Shown here: piece after piece, positions 44,762 to 53,138 of the stretch
Layout: each line of letters begins with the position of its first letter
Numbering within the stretch: the stretch's first letter is position 1
Assembly: GCA_023417065.1 (NCBI GenBank)
Contig: JAEZGH010000202.1
Span: forward strand, 62,001 to 126,000
Reading direction: 5' to 3'
Source of the DNA: Bacteroidota bacterium
Lineage (GTDB): Bacteria > Bacteroidota > Bacteroidia > Cytophagales > Cyclobacteriaceae
Length of the DNA: 64,000 nucleotides
Made by a program: the position numbers and the translations under genes
Notes under the pieces: model-generated
Database searches by the model: none
What the model was told of the DNA's origin: nothing
Seen by the model: the letters and a program-made list of their open reading frames with translations, nothing else

Positions 44762-45847
44762 ATGGAAACCGGGCCTCCGCATCATAAACATATGGGCATC
44801 GAACGCATCGCAGCTGCGCTTATTGTTGCCAGTATTGTGATGTTCTGTCTTATTTACTTTGCCGGATTCCTCCAACCGTTCATCCTGGCCGTGATGGTGT
44901 GGTACTTTATTTACGAGCTGCGTGAAGCTGGTGGGGCGATTACATTCAAGGGCAAGCACCTTCCACGATGGCTTCTCACCACGCTGGCATTCATCATTAT
45001 CATCATGCTGGTGATTGCCGTCATTGAAATAATTTCCTATAACCTTGAGCTCATCCGTGCCCGGCTGCCGGATTATTTGCGCAGTTTCAGGGAGATGACA
45101 AGCAACATGCAGCAGATTGAAGGGTTTGAAGAAATCCAGCAACGTGTGTTGCTGGCTATCCAGAACTTTGACTTCAATCCGATAGTTGGAAGTTTTATCA
45201 ACAGCATATCCGGCATTGCGGGCAATATATTCCTTATCATCATCTATGTTTTTTTTCTGCTTGCAGAAGATAATCTGTTCACGCGCAAGATAACGATGCT
45301 CAGCATGAGTGAAGCGCGGGTCGAAGAATACCGAAGCATTGTCAGGCAGGTACATGGGGCGGTACGGACATACCTTGTCGTCAAGACGGCGATCAGCTTG
45401 TTGACTGGTATTCTGAGTTATGTTGTTCTCATTATAATTGGTGTTGACTTCCCCATTTTATGGGCGTTCATCATCTTCCTGCTTAATTATATCCCATATA
45501 TCGGATCATTTCTGGCAACACTCTTACCCGCAGCATTTGCCGTTTTTCAGTTTCAGTCCTTCTCAATGTTTATCTGGGTGTTCGCGGCAATTCAGGTGAT
45601 ACAGATTATCGGAGGGAATATCCTCGAACCAAAGGTGATGGGAAAAACGCTTAACCTCAGCCCGCTCGGCGTACTATTGGCGTTGACCTTCTGGGGAATC
45701 ATCTGGGGTATCACAGGAATGATACTCTCCGTTCCTATTACTTCGGTCATGGTTATCTTTGCTTCGCGGTTTAAGTCAACCCGATTTATTGCCATTCTCC
45801 TTTCGGAGACGGGTGAACTGCCAAACGATCCGCCCACTGGCGCTTAA
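44762..45847 (+). CDS. AI-2E family (PerM-like) membrane transporter
   Basis: A 361-residue polytopic membrane protein of the AI-2E/PerM/UPF0118 family. About seven or eight hydrophobic helices can be drawn: around residues 15-55, 70-95, 150-175, 200-225, 225-245, 250-275 and 295-335. The middle holds the usual amphipathic stretch (MTSNMQQIEGFEEIQQRVLL, about 113-132) and the family-type pair PKVMGKTLNLSPLGVLLALT followed by FWGIIWGITG and MILSVPITSVMVI. The family was once tied to autoinducer-2 export, but members handle varied small molecules or sodium/proton exchange, so the substrate is open. It is preceded by 91 bases without signals and followed by the small acidic genes. Confidence 0.85.
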   Translation: METGPPHHKHMGIERIAAALIVASIVMFCLIYFAGFLQPFILAVMVWYFIYELREAGGAITFKGKHLPRWLLTTLAFIIIIMLVIAVIEIISYNLELIRARLPDYLRSFREMTSNMQQIEGFEEIQQRVLLAIQNFDFNPIVGSFINSISGIAGNIFLIIIYVFFLLAEDNLFTRKITMLSMSEARVEEYRSIVRQVHGAVRTYLVVKTAISLLTGILSYVVLIIIGVDFPILWAFIIFLLNYIPYIGSFLATLLPAAFAVFQFQSFSMFIWVFAAIQVIQIIGGNILEPKVMGKTLNLSPLGVLLALTFWGIIWGITGMILSVPITSVMVIFASRFKSTRFIAILLSETGELPNDPPTGA

Positions 45848-45872
45848 CATTGCCCTATTCTGTAGAAAGAAA

Positions 45873-45892
45873 TTGACACTGTTGACCAATTC
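45873..45892 (+). repeat. Upstream element shared by the two acidic-protein genes, copy 1
   Basis: GACACTGTTGA at 45875-45885 and AATTC a few bases on recur at 46547-46564, at almost the same distance from the two start codons (182 and 186 bases). TTGACACTGTTGAC here also contains TTGAC twice. Confidence 0.5.
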
Positions 45893-46056
45893 AACACTTA
45901 CTAAGGTTACGCCCCTCGCTTAAATTACCTGAATCTCTCAGATTAGCTGCACTTATTATCGTTAAACAACATTTTTGAGCATAACCGAAAGTTTGGTATG
46001 GCTTTGTTACATACTATGTCGTCAATCAATTAATGTTAAATATTTAAATAGAGATT

Positions 46057-46389
46057 ATGAAAAAGTTAATGATAATAGCAAGTAGTGCTTTTCTTATGAG
46101 TCTGGGTGTAGCTAATGCTCAGGTTGAAGATCAGGAAACACAAACACCTAGTACACAGTATCAGGAAGGTGTAGAGAGTTCTGATATGGAACAGGATACA
46201 CTTCAACAAAGCAATGAATTCAATCAGGATACAGACGCTGTAACGCCGGATGCAACAACACCGGCGCAGGATGAGACAGTTTCTCCGGAAACTCAGCCTC
46301 AGGAAGAACCAGCTGATAATTCTGACGCAATTAAGAAAGACGATGAATTAGATTCAGACGGTACGTCTGATGAGTCGATTGAGAATTAG
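46057..46389 (+). CDS. Small acidic secreted protein (copy 1)
   Basis: A 110-residue protein with a signal peptide (MKKLMIIASSAFLMSLGVANA, cut before Q22). The mature part is acidic, poor in hydrophobic residues and rich in Gln, Thr, Pro, Asp and Glu, with phrases such as DAVTPDATTPAQDETVSPE and a basic-acidic tail (KKDDELDSDGTSDES). It is probably intrinsically disordered and extracytoplasmic. Its paralogue at 46733 shares QTPSTQYQEGVESS and QDTLQQ. No family is recognised. An intrinsic terminator follows the stop by 25 bases. The gene starts after a long (209-base) upstream region, part of which is duplicated before the paralogue. Confidence 0.8.
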   Translation: MKKLMIIASSAFLMSLGVANAQVEDQETQTPSTQYQEGVESSDMEQDTLQQSNEFNQDTDAVTPDATTPAQDETVSPETQPQEEPADNSDAIKKDDELDSDGTSDESIEN

Positions 46390-46413
46390 TGACTTGATTG
46401 ACGTTTAATAGAA

Positions 46414-46446
46414 ATCAGAGGGCTTAGGCTCTCTGATTTTTTTTTG
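46414..46446 (+). terminator. Intrinsic terminator after acidic protein copy 1
   Basis: ATCAGAGGGC and GCTCTCTGAT form a 10-bp stem with one mismatch around a 4-base loop, followed by nine T. The next 286 bases contain only the duplicated upstream region of the paralogue. Confidence 0.9.
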
Positions 46447-46546
46447 CCCTCTTGCGAGATATAAGAACGCTTCTGAAGGCAGAAGGTCAGTTAATGAGAA
46501 TGCCTCTGTGCAATCACTCAGGTGTGTAGAATTGTGTAAAGTTGAT

Positions 46547-46564
46547 GACACTGTTGATTAATTC
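46547..46564 (+). repeat. Upstream element shared by the two acidic-protein genes, copy 2
   Basis: GACACTGTTGATTAATTC here aligns with 45875-45892 (two mismatches). It lies 186 bases before ATG 46733. Further similarity follows (AATTATCTGAAT here, AATTACCTGAAT before copy 1; GGTACGGAGTTTACAT here, GGTATGGCTTTGTTACAT there). Confidence 0.5.
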
Positions 46565-46732
46565 TACATCAGACAACGGTACCTATACTGCAATTATTTC
46601 CAAAAAGCGCTGATAAATGGTCAAATACGACGATGAGTTGAATTATCTGAATATTCCAGGATCTGGTACGGAGTTTACATTAAGATAGGTAGAATGAAAG
46701 GTAAATAAGTATAATTTAAACGAAATCAAGTC

Positions 46733-47110
46733 ATGAAAAAGTTAATGATAATCGCATGCAGCGCTTTCTTTATGGGAGCCGCATCAATTGCAAATGCACA
46801 AGTACAAGATCAGGATTCTCAAACACCGAGTACGCAATATCAGGAAGGTGTTGAAAGTTCTGAAATTCCACAGGATACTCTGCAGCAGGGTGACGATCTG
46901 AACCAGGATGCAGTGACTCCGGATGCTAATGCGCCCGAACAAACCGCACCCGATGCAACTACGCCACTTCCGCAGGATGACCAATCGGCTACCCCCGATG
47001 GTACTGTAGCACCAGAAGAACAGTCATCTGATTTTTCTAATGACAGTGAACCTATCAGGAAGGAAGAAGAAACCAATGTTGAGAATTCCGAGGGATCAGG
47101 AGAACAATAA
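46733..47110 (+). CDS. Small acidic secreted protein (copy 2)
   Basis: A 125-residue paralogue of the gene at 46057. The signal peptide (MKKLMIIACSAFFMGAASIANA) and the next 30 residues (QVQDQDSQTPSTQYQEGVES) are nearly identical, after which the Pro/Asp/Gln/Ala-rich region differs in length and order (PDANAPEQTAPDATTPLP). The protein is again acidic and low in hydrophobics, likely disordered outside the membrane. The conserved signal and head with diverged tail suggest selection on export and a short N-terminal motif. A strong terminator follows. No family is recognised. It is separated from the convergent acetyltransferase gene by 80 bases. Confidence 0.8.
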   Translation: MKKLMIIACSAFFMGAASIANAQVQDQDSQTPSTQYQEGVESSEIPQDTLQQGDDLNQDAVTPDANAPEQTAPDATTPLPQDDQSATPDGTVAPEEQSSDFSNDSEPIRKEEETNVENSEGSGEQ

Positions 47111-47136
47111 GACTTAACATTGTTTTTTAAAGTAGG

Positions 47137-47171
47137 AAAGTCAGGGAGCCATTGGTTCCCTGACTTTTTTT
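47137..47171 (+). terminator. Intrinsic terminator after acidic protein copy 2
   Basis: AGTCAGGGAGCC and GGTTCCCTGACT form a 12-bp stem with a G-T pair around a 3-base loop, followed by seven T. It also lies just beyond the end of the minus-strand acetyltransferase gene. Confidence 0.9.
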
Positions 47172-47190
47172 ATGGCAGAGAGTTATTGAG

Positions 47191-47754
47191 TTATTCGGAT
47201 TTGAGGCTCCTAATAACCTTGCATGGGTTTCCTGCCGCGAAGACGTCAGAAGGAATGTCTCGGGTAACCACACTTCCTGCACCAATAACAGTCCGATCGC
47301 CGATCGTTACACCCGGACAAATTACGGCACTGCCACCAACCCAAACATCTTCTCCGATTACAATTGGTTTTGCGAACTCGAGACCCGAAGCGCGTTCGCG
47401 ATAATCCAATGGATGTGTGGCGGTATATATCTGAACATTGGGACCGAAAAGCGTCCGCGCGCCGATCGTAACGTATGTAACGTCAAGTACAACACAATTG
47501 AAATTGAAGAATACATTCTCGCCCGTTCTGATATTGTAACCATAGTCACAATAGAAGGGAGGCTGGAGCCAAAGACCTTGTCCGGCGTTCGGAAGCAATT
47601 GTTTTAGTATTGCACCGCGAAGCTCGGTCTCATTTTCCGATGTGTCGTTCAGATCTTTGATGAGAAGGCGGGTGCGCAGCCGATCTTCACTCAGTTCCTT
47701 GTCCAGTGCATTATACAATTCACCGGCAAGCATCTTTTCTTTTTCCGTTTTCAT
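47191..47754 (-). CDS. Sugar O-acetyltransferase (maltose acetyltransferase / NodL type)
   Basis: A 187-residue hexapeptide-repeat acetyltransferase. The family opening is EKEKMLAGELYNALDKEL, followed by a helix and left-handed parallel beta-helix repeats (about 75-180). Motifs: YCDYGYNIRTGENVFFNFNC, the catalytic His in IYTATHPLDYRER, VIGEDVWVGGSAVICPGVTI and VIGAGSVVTRDIPSDVFAAG. The enzyme moves acetyl from acetyl-CoA onto a sugar hydroxyl, often for detoxification or surface polysaccharide change. ATG 47754 (MKTEKEK) is preferred over the extended frame to 47814. No signal peptide, so cytosolic. It shares a promoter region with the divergent DUF2961 gene. Confidence 0.9.
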   Translation of the reverse strand: MKTEKEKMLAGELYNALDKELSEDRLRTRLLIKDLNDTSENETELRGAILKQLLPNAGQGLWLQPPFYCDYGYNIRTGENVFFNFNCVVLDVTYVTIGARTLFGPNVQIYTATHPLDYRERASGLEFAKPIVIGEDVWVGGSAVICPGVTIGDRTVIGAGSVVTRDIPSDVFAAGNPCKVIRSLKSE

Positions 47755-47849
47755 TGCGGGAATATAATAAATGCGGCCGTTTGTGAGGGGAACGGCCCGG
47801 ATAACATATCCCAAATTGGCCCACGTCTTTTTCAGGTCAGCAAACTTGT

Positions 47850-47857
47850 TAACTTTG
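47850..47857 (+). promoter_or_regulatory. Putative -7 box upstream of the DUF2961 gene
   Basis: TAACTTTG matches TAnnTTTG and ends 37 bases before ATG 47895. A -33 TTG at the usual spacing is not clear. It lies in the 140-base divergent gap. Confidence 0.45.
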
Positions 47858-47894
47858 ATTTGCGGCCGATATGAATCCTATCTGCTAATTCCAT

Positions 47895-49982
47895 ATGAAG
47901 GCTAGACGACTATTAGTCTGCTGTGTTTTCCTGGTTGTCGTTACTGGATGTAAAACGCCAGATTCGAAACAGAAACCTCCAGGCGTGATAACCTATTCAC
48001 AGCTTGCGTCCAGACTTATGGACCTGAGGCACCTGGCCACGCTGCCTCTCCCCGGTGAAAAAAGCGCAATGTGGTCCAGCTACGACCGGCGAAGTCGGGT
48101 TTCGCCCGATAGTGGTTTCGTCAACTGGTCGGCGAACGATGACGGCTTCAACCCACAATACCTACGAAAGGAAGGCGAGAACATGGTACTCGCCGAAATG
48201 ACTGGCCCAGGTGCGATTGTGCGTATGTGGTCAGCGAACCCCGGAAAAGGAAAGGTGAAAATATACATTGACGGGAATGAAAAACCTGTGATTAACGGAA
48301 GCTTCCGGGACTACTTCTCAGGTGAACTCGATGTGTTTGATTTTCCTGCGCTCGTCTATGAAACCAGTGCACGCGGGTTTAATAACTACGTACCTATCCC
48401 TTATGCCAAATCCTGCAAGATTGTAGCAGAACCGGACTGGGGACAGTACTATCACTTCAACTATATCACCTTTCCGGAGGGAACGTTGGTTGAGTCATTT
48501 TCAGGAAAGCCTGATCGTGAGGGAATGAATGCGCTGGCGGAGGTCAATAGTTTTTTATCACAGCGCGCAGGGCTCTCTCCCTACAGGACGTCGGGCACTA
48601 AACGTGATTCGATAATGATCACCATCGAACCAAACCAGCGGCTCAGCCCGATCATAGTTGATGGATCCCGCGCGATTACGGGTCTGCATGTCACCCTTCA
48701 TACACCAAATTCTATTAAGATCGCCGAAATTTTGCGAAAGGTGACCCTTCAAATGACCTGGGATGGCAATTCAGATCCGGCAGTATGGGCACCGTTGGGT
48801 GACTTTTTTGGGTCAGCTCCGGGACTTAATTCATACAAGACTCTCGCAATGTCGGTGAATGGAAACAGGATGTCGTCCTGGTGGTACATGCCGTTTGAAC
48901 AAGGGGCAGAAATCATCATGCAAAACGATTCACATGAACCGGTTCAGTTTACTCTTGAAGTTGAACACGAATCCATTCACGGCGATGTGAAAGATATGGG
49001 CCGCTTTCATGCAAAATGGCACCGCGATCTTCCCACCAAACTCGACTCATCGCGTTGGCCTGACTGGACGGTCCTTGAAGTTGATGGGCGCGGTCGCTTT
49101 GTCGGCATGGCGCTTTCAGTCTGGAATCCCAAAGGTGGAAGCTGCAAGGTGCATGGTGGCGAAGGTCACTATTGGTGGGGTGAAGGTGACGAGAAGTTTT
49201 TTGTCGATGGAGAAACGTTTCCATCAACATTTGGAACGGGCACTGAGGATTATTTCGGCTATGCGTGGTGTGCACCCGACAGATTTGAACGTGCGTTTCA
49301 CAGTCAGACTATCGATAGCGATAACATGGGATATCAGGCGGTGAACAGGTGGCAAATAATTGATAATGTTCCGTTTCAAAATTCGTTCGACGCATATCTT
49401 GAAAAATATTTTCCGAACGAATGGCCAACGCAGTATGCAGTGATGGCTTACTGGTATATGGCGCCGGGAGGTTCAGATGAGATTCCCGCGGTTCCGGTGA
49501 GTGAGCGTTTTGGCTATGAGATTCCGTACAATGTGTTTCGTGAAGTTGACGTTATTGAGGGCGAAATGATGAAGATTGAAAAGAACTCCGGAGGTTGGGC
49601 GACTACCGAGGTGTGGGTTGATGAGAATTTGTTTTCTTTGGTGAGTAATCACAAAGCATTGAAGTGGCTGCCGAATCCGGCAACGGAAGGAACGCTGAAT
49701 GTATCGTTCTTTTGGCCGGAGGATGGGTTGTACGAGGTGCAGATGCACGTTGTTCAGTCGATGGATGGAGGGAATTTCCAGGTTAGGTTGAATGGTAACG
49801 ATTTGGCTGGAGTTAATTTCAATACGTTATTGGATGCACCGTCAACGAAACTTGTCTCGCTGGGAACGATCAATATCAAAGCAGGAAAGCAGGACCTGAA
49901 ATTTCGGTGGAAGAACAGCGATCCGAAGCGGAATCACCTTCAGATGGATTATGTGAGGCTAGTGAAACGGGAAGCCAGGTAG
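47895..49982 (+). CDS. DUF2961 / GH172-type exported lipoprotein
   Basis: A 695-residue lipoprotein: lipobox VVTGC (Cys19) then KTPDSKQKPP. The DUF2961 core is clear: ATLPLPGEKSAMWSSYDRRS (about 49-68), MVLAEMTGPGAIVRMWSANP (about 96-115), GQYYHFNYITFPEGT (about 180-195) and FGTGTEDYFGYAWCAPDRFE (about 446-465), with the TEDYFGYAW segment as a family hallmark. DUF2961 now underlies family GH172, which includes alpha-D-fructofuranosidase/difructose dianhydride enzymes and D-arabinofuranosidases. The C-terminal 150 residues form an extra beta domain (YEVQMHVVQSMDGGNFQVRL). As an exported enzyme it may act on arabinan or fructan; the exact sugar is inferred from the family only. It is divergent from the acetyltransferase and carries its own promoter box. 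Confidence 0.88.
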   Translation: MKARRLLVCCVFLVVVTGCKTPDSKQKPPGVITYSQLASRLMDLRHLATLPLPGEKSAMWSSYDRRSRVSPDSGFVNWSANDDGFNPQYLRKEGENMVLAEMTGPGAIVRMWSANPGKGKVKIYIDGNEKPVINGSFRDYFSGELDVFDFPALVYETSARGFNNYVPIPYAKSCKIVAEPDWGQYYHFNYITFPEGTLVESFSGKPDREGMNALAEVNSFLSQRAGLSPYRTSGTKRDSIMITIEPNQRLSPIIVDGSRAITGLHVTLHTPNSIKIAEILRKVTLQMTWDGNSDPAVWAPLGDFFGSAPGLNSYKTLAMSVNGNRMSSWWYMPFEQGAEIIMQNDSHEPVQFTLEVEHESIHGDVKDMGRFHAKWHRDLPTKLDSSRWPDWTVLEVDGRGRFVGMALSVWNPKGGSCKVHGGEGHYWWGEGDEKFFVDGETFPSTFGTGTEDYFGYAWCAPDRFERAFHSQTIDSDNMGYQAVNRWQIIDNVPFQNSFDAYLEKYFPNEWPTQYAVMAYWYMAPGGSDEIPAVPVSERFGYEIPYNVFREVDVIEGEMMKIEKNSGGWATTEVWVDENLFSLVSNHKALKWLPNPATEGTLNVSFFWPEDGLYEVQMHVVQSMDGGNFQVRLNGNDLAGVNFNTLLDAPSTKLVSLGTINIKAGKQDLKFRWKNSDPKRNHLQMDYVRLVKREAR

Positions 49983-50056
49983 CAAGGTAGCCGGTTGCCG
50001 GATTGTGGCAGCGTTTCAATCAATCAGAAACCAGGAATCAGAAATCTGAACCAGAA

Positions 50057-50653
50057 ATGCTATTTGCAGACTCATCGAAAAATTTGCTTCCCTATGACGG
50101 CGTGGTGAATTATTATGGAAAAGTATTCGAGCCAGCGATGGCTGATGCTTTTTTTCAGAAGCTCCTGACCGAGCCCGTTTGGAAGAACGATCAGGCTGTC
50201 GTATTTGGAAAGCTCATAGAAACGAAACGCAAGGTGGCATGGTATGGTAGCGTGGAATTTGAATACAAGTACTCCGGCATTACAAAGCGCGCATTGCGCT
50301 GGATTCCAGTGCTGCAGGAGTTGCGATACTTGGTGGAGTCTCTTTCCGGCGAAACCTATAACTCGTGCCTGCTGAATCTTTATCACAGCGGCGATGAAGG
50401 TATGGCGTGGCACAGCGACGGAGAACCTGATCTGAAGAAGAACGGCGCAATTGCTTCAGTGACATTTGGTGCCGAACGGAAGTTCAGCTTCAAGCATAAG
50501 CAATCAAAGCAACGTGTTGACATCCTTCTCGAACACGGCAGCCTCCTTGTAATGAAGGATTTGACGCAAACCTATTGGCTGCATCGCCTGCCGCCAACGA
50601 AGTCCGTCACCCGTCCCAGAGTTAATCTCACGTTCAGAACAATTGTAAACTGA
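50057..50653 (+). CDS. AlkB-like 2-oxoglutarate/Fe(II) dioxygenase
   Basis: A 198-residue protein of the AlkB family. The iron ligands are H119 and D121 in AWHSDGEP, and H176 in YWLHRLPPT; the 2-oxoglutarate arginine lies in RPRVNLTFR. The early segment PYDGVVNYYGKVFEPAMADA and WYGSVEFEYKYSG fit the usual AlkB nucleotide-recognition lid. These enzymes repair alkylated bases such as 1-methyladenine and 3-methylcytosine by oxidative demethylation; some members act on RNA. ATG 50057 is preferred over the GTG-like start at 50003 because the sequence upstream is made of a short intergenic repeat. There is no sign of an Ada regulon in the neighbourhood. Confidence 0.92.
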   Translation: MLFADSSKNLLPYDGVVNYYGKVFEPAMADAFFQKLLTEPVWKNDQAVVFGKLIETKRKVAWYGSVEFEYKYSGITKRALRWIPVLQELRYLVESLSGETYNSCLLNLYHSGDEGMAWHSDGEPDLKKNGAIASVTFGAERKFSFKHKQSKQRVDILLEHGSLLVMKDLTQTYWLHRLPPTKSVTRPRVNLTFRTIVN

Positions 50654-50810
50654 TATGCTGCCACTGCTTCAGTTGCCAGAGGAGCGTGCTGACATTTTGT
50701 GGAAATGATGTATTTTCGATCTATGGTGGATAATTTCCATGATTAGCACATCATCTTCAACTTTGAGATCGCCAAACTCGTTAACACAATCGAAACTAAA
50801 CAAGATAATC

Positions 50811-51233
50811 ATGCAGACAAATCACAAATCGACATATCGCTCTATCGTACATGCTCCCGTGGAAAAGGTCTGGGATGCTCTGACAAAGCCTGAATTGGTG
50901 AGACAGTATTTTTTCGGTTCAAACCAGGAAACAGACTGGAGACCGGGGAGTAATATTATCTGGACTGGCGAATACGAGGGAAACGCATATACCGACAAAG
51001 GCGTCGTGCAGGAGTTTCTGCCAATGGAAAAAATATCCTACTCGTACTTCAGCAGCTGGAGTGGTATGGAGGATAAACCTGAAAATTACCTTCTGGTTAC
51101 CTATAATCTGAAGTCAGTTCAGGAGGGAACCGAACTCACCATAACACAGTCCAACTACGATGAAGAAAAGGCAAAACATTCCGCAGCTAACTGGGCAACG
51201 GTAATCGATGGGCTGAAAGAGCTAGTGGAATGA
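50811..51233 (+). CDS. SRPBCC (AHSA1-type) domain protein
   Basis: A 140-residue START-like protein. Motifs of the activator-of-Hsp90-homologue subgroup: STYRSIVHAPVEKVWDALTK (the opening helix-strand), PELVRQYFFGSNQETDW, RPGSNIIWTGEYEGNAYTDK and the closing AANWATVIDGLKELVE helix. The fold holds a deep hydrophobic pocket for small ligands; the ligand is unknown. ATG 50811 (MQTNHKST) is preferred to the ATG at 50739, which would add a Ser/Thr-rich, non-family stretch. It converges on the DUF1801 gene with a weak bidirectional hairpin between them. Confidence 0.85.
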   Translation: MQTNHKSTYRSIVHAPVEKVWDALTKPELVRQYFFGSNQETDWRPGSNIIWTGEYEGNAYTDKGVVQEFLPMEKISYSYFSSWSGMEDKPENYLLVTYNLKSVQEGTELTITQSNYDEEKAKHSAANWATVIDGLKELVE

Positions 51234-51285
51234 CGCCGGAATTTTTGCAAGATGGAGGCTGATATCAAAGGGCATCGAAGCTATG

Positions 51286-51320
51286 CGAAAAAAGGGGGCC
51301 TGACGGGCCTCTCATTTTTT
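51286..51320. terminator. Weak bidirectional terminator
   Basis: A-run, GGGGGCC, loop TGACG-like, GGCCTCTC, then six T; about seven pairs including G-T. It lies between convergent genes and overlaps the end of the minus-strand one. Confidence 0.45.
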
Positions 51321-51680
51321 CTTTGCCTTTGCCTCGTTCTCCTTTACACGAAACGAGATAATCTTCGAAATAAGCTCTGTCGGTAGAGGTTCATCCAGAG
51401 GGAATTGAACGGAACCCTTTCCCTGTTTGTAAACACTCAAGCCTTTTTTGAATGCCTCGTGGCCGGTGGGAGTAGCGTAAAACCCGATGTGGCTCTTGAA
51501 TGCCGCAAAATAAACCAGCGGTTTTTTAAACGTTTTATACGCAGGCATTCCATACGCAATCTGTTCTTCGGCATCAGGTGCGAGCTTTTTGATAAGGTCA
51601 CGCATCGTCTTCAGTCGTGATTGCACGTCTTCGGGGAACGTCCTGATATAGTCATCTACTGTGCTGAAGGCAGTCTTCAT
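51312..51680 (-). CDS. DUF1801 (YdhG-like) protein
   Basis: A 122-residue DUF1801 domain protein. The family opening is FSTVDDYIRTFPEDVQSRL, followed by MRDLIKKLAPDAEEQIAYGM (the EQIAYGMPAYK motif is the usual landmark), LVYFAAFKSHIGFYATPTG and FPLDEPLPTELISKIISFRV. The C-terminus is Lys/Ala-rich (ENEAKAKKK). The family has been linked to iron chaperone (YdhG, frataxin-like) functions and to toxin/antitoxin-like small regulators; none is proven. ATG 51680 is preferred over the upstream frame to 51737. It is cytosolic and converges on the SRPBCC gene. Confidence 0.85.
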   Translation of the reverse strand: MKTAFSTVDDYIRTFPEDVQSRLKTMRDLIKKLAPDAEEQIAYGMPAYKTFKKPLVYFAAFKSHIGFYATPTGHEAFKKGLSVYKQGKGSVQFPLDEPLPTELISKIISFRVKENEAKAKKK

Positions 51681-51830
51681 AATCAGGCATTTTAGTAAAG
51701 GTCTGGTTTTTACAGGGGTTTTAAAAGCGCAGCCCAAAATGTTTCATGCCCGTTCGCGGGTTGGCGTAAACCGTTATGTAAGAGCTGTACAGTTGAGGTA
51801 CATTCGTATATTAGCAAGTCTAAATCCGGA

Positions 51831-52631
51831 ATGATGGACCTTACAGTATCAAAGCGCTTGGCAATTGCGTTACTTGCTTTAGCATTCGGGGGTTGCAAAT
51901 CCGAAACAAAACAATCCGACGAATGGGTTGAACTCTTCAATGGAAAAGATCTTTCCAACTGGATCGTCAAGATTCATCATCACGAGCCATCCGTTAATTT
52001 TGGCAACACATTCCGCGTTCGCGATGGCATGATTGAGGTTAGCTACGACGAGTATGGCGAATTCAATGATCAGTTCGGCCACCTGTATTATGAGAAACCT
52101 TTCTCGGATTTTCACCTTAAACTTGAATATCAGTTTTATGGTGAACTGCAGGAGGGTGCACCGGATTACACGATTTTAAACAGCGGCGTCATGTTTCATT
52201 CGCAGGATCCGCGAAGTATGCCGAAGGAACAGAACTGGCCTATATCTGTGGAGATGCAGTTTCTTGCAGGGCTTCCTGACGGAGCTCCACGTTCCACAGG
52301 CAACATGTGTTCGCCGGGGACAGATATTGTATACGAGGGCGAAACGTATGACGGCCACTGCCTGAATTCATCTTCAAAAACATATCCGCCGGAGCAATGG
52401 ATAAAGGCCGAACTCGTGGTATGGGGCGATTCACTGATTTCACACATCATCAATGGCGATACCGTTCTGCAATATTCCAAAGCCACAATGGGTGGCGGTG
52501 TTGTTGACGGATACGATTCTGCCATTTGGCAACCAGGTAAACCCTTAAAGTCTGGTTATATCGCGCTGCAGAGTGAAGGACAACCCATCAGATTCCGAAA
52601 CATCGTTCTACGTGAGCTGAAACGCAACTGA
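51831..52631 (+). CDS. DUF1080 (3-keto-glycoside hydrolase-like) lipoprotein
   Basis: A 266-residue lipoprotein: lipobox FGGC (Cys22) and a DUF1080 domain (about 30-262) with ELFNGKDLSNWIVKIHHHEP, TFRVRDGMIEVSYDEYGEFN, YEKPFSDFHLKLEYQFYG, LNSGVMFHSQD and EMQFLAG, and closing GYIALQSEGQPIRFRNIVLR. Members have a concanavalin-like jelly roll; several act as 3-keto-disaccharide or glycoside hydrolases and others are of unknown function. It is exported and anchored. ATG 51831 and 51834 are both possible. Standing near DUF2961, GH127 and the quinoprotein genes, it fits a sugar-processing theme, but no operon with them is seen. Confidence 0.9.
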   Translation: MMDLTVSKRLAIALLALAFGGCKSETKQSDEWVELFNGKDLSNWIVKIHHHEPSVNFGNTFRVRDGMIEVSYDEYGEFNDQFGHLYYEKPFSDFHLKLEYQFYGELQEGAPDYTILNSGVMFHSQDPRSMPKEQNWPISVEMQFLAGLPDGAPRSTGNMCSPGTDIVYEGETYDGHCLNSSSKTYPPEQWIKAELVVWGDSLISHIINGDTVLQYSKATMGGGVVDGYDSAIWQPGKPLKSGYIALQSEGQPIRFRNIVLRELKRN

Positions 52632-52704
52632 AGCACCCGCACATGTTGTACTCCGCTCGTCCGAAACATGTCGTTTGGTAGGTGATAAATGCTATCTTCG
52701 CGGC

Positions 52705-53001
52705 ATGGATCAAAATCTAAGGACATTTTGTTTAATTGCCCTTATTGAAGGTATTTCCTATCTGTTGTTACTCGGTGTGGCTATGCCGATGAAGTATTTT
52801 TTGGATATGCCGATGGCCGTTACTGTAACGGGGTGGGCACACGGCGTTCTGTTTATGGCCTATGGCGTATCGCTCCTGGTATGCTGGATAAAGTACCGTT
52901 GGTCATTCACGCGCGTGGTTGGGTACTTCATAGCTTCCCTACTCCCGATATTGCCTTTCCTGATTGAAAAACGACTGCGCAAGGAGTATCAGCTTTCGTA
53001 G
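52705..53001 (+). CDS. DUF3817 family membrane protein
   Basis: A 98-residue membrane protein with three helices at about 7-26 (LIALIEGISYLLLLGVAMPM), 33-58 (VTVTGWAHGVLFMAYGVSLL) and 66-84 (VVGYFIASLLPILPFLIEK). The GISYLLLL, GWAHGVLF and SLLPILPFLIEKRL phrases are typical of DUF3817 proteins, and the C-terminus is basic (EKRLRKEYQLS). ATG 52705 is preferred to the upstream in-frame start at 52675. TATCTTCG ten bases before it is one base off the TAnnTTTG box. The function of the family is unknown. Confidence 0.85.
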   Translation: MDQNLRTFCLIALIEGISYLLLLGVAMPMKYFLDMPMAVTVTGWAHGVLFMAYGVSLLVCWIKYRWSFTRVVGYFIASLLPILPFLIEKRLRKEYQLS

Positions 53002-53138
53002 GCAGGCGGACTTCCGTTTCGCCGGTTCAGCTCATGATTTCCTGACGTAGTACACATGAAGCAGTGTGCAGCCATCGCGCATTCCGATTGTCATTTCCAA
53101 ATTTTTTGGTTAATTCACCACCTGTTTACGCCAAACCA

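Noticed and set aside
44729..45355. A 208-codon minus-strand frame over the AI-2E gene
   Set aside because: Shadow of a clear membrane protein gene with well-placed helices.
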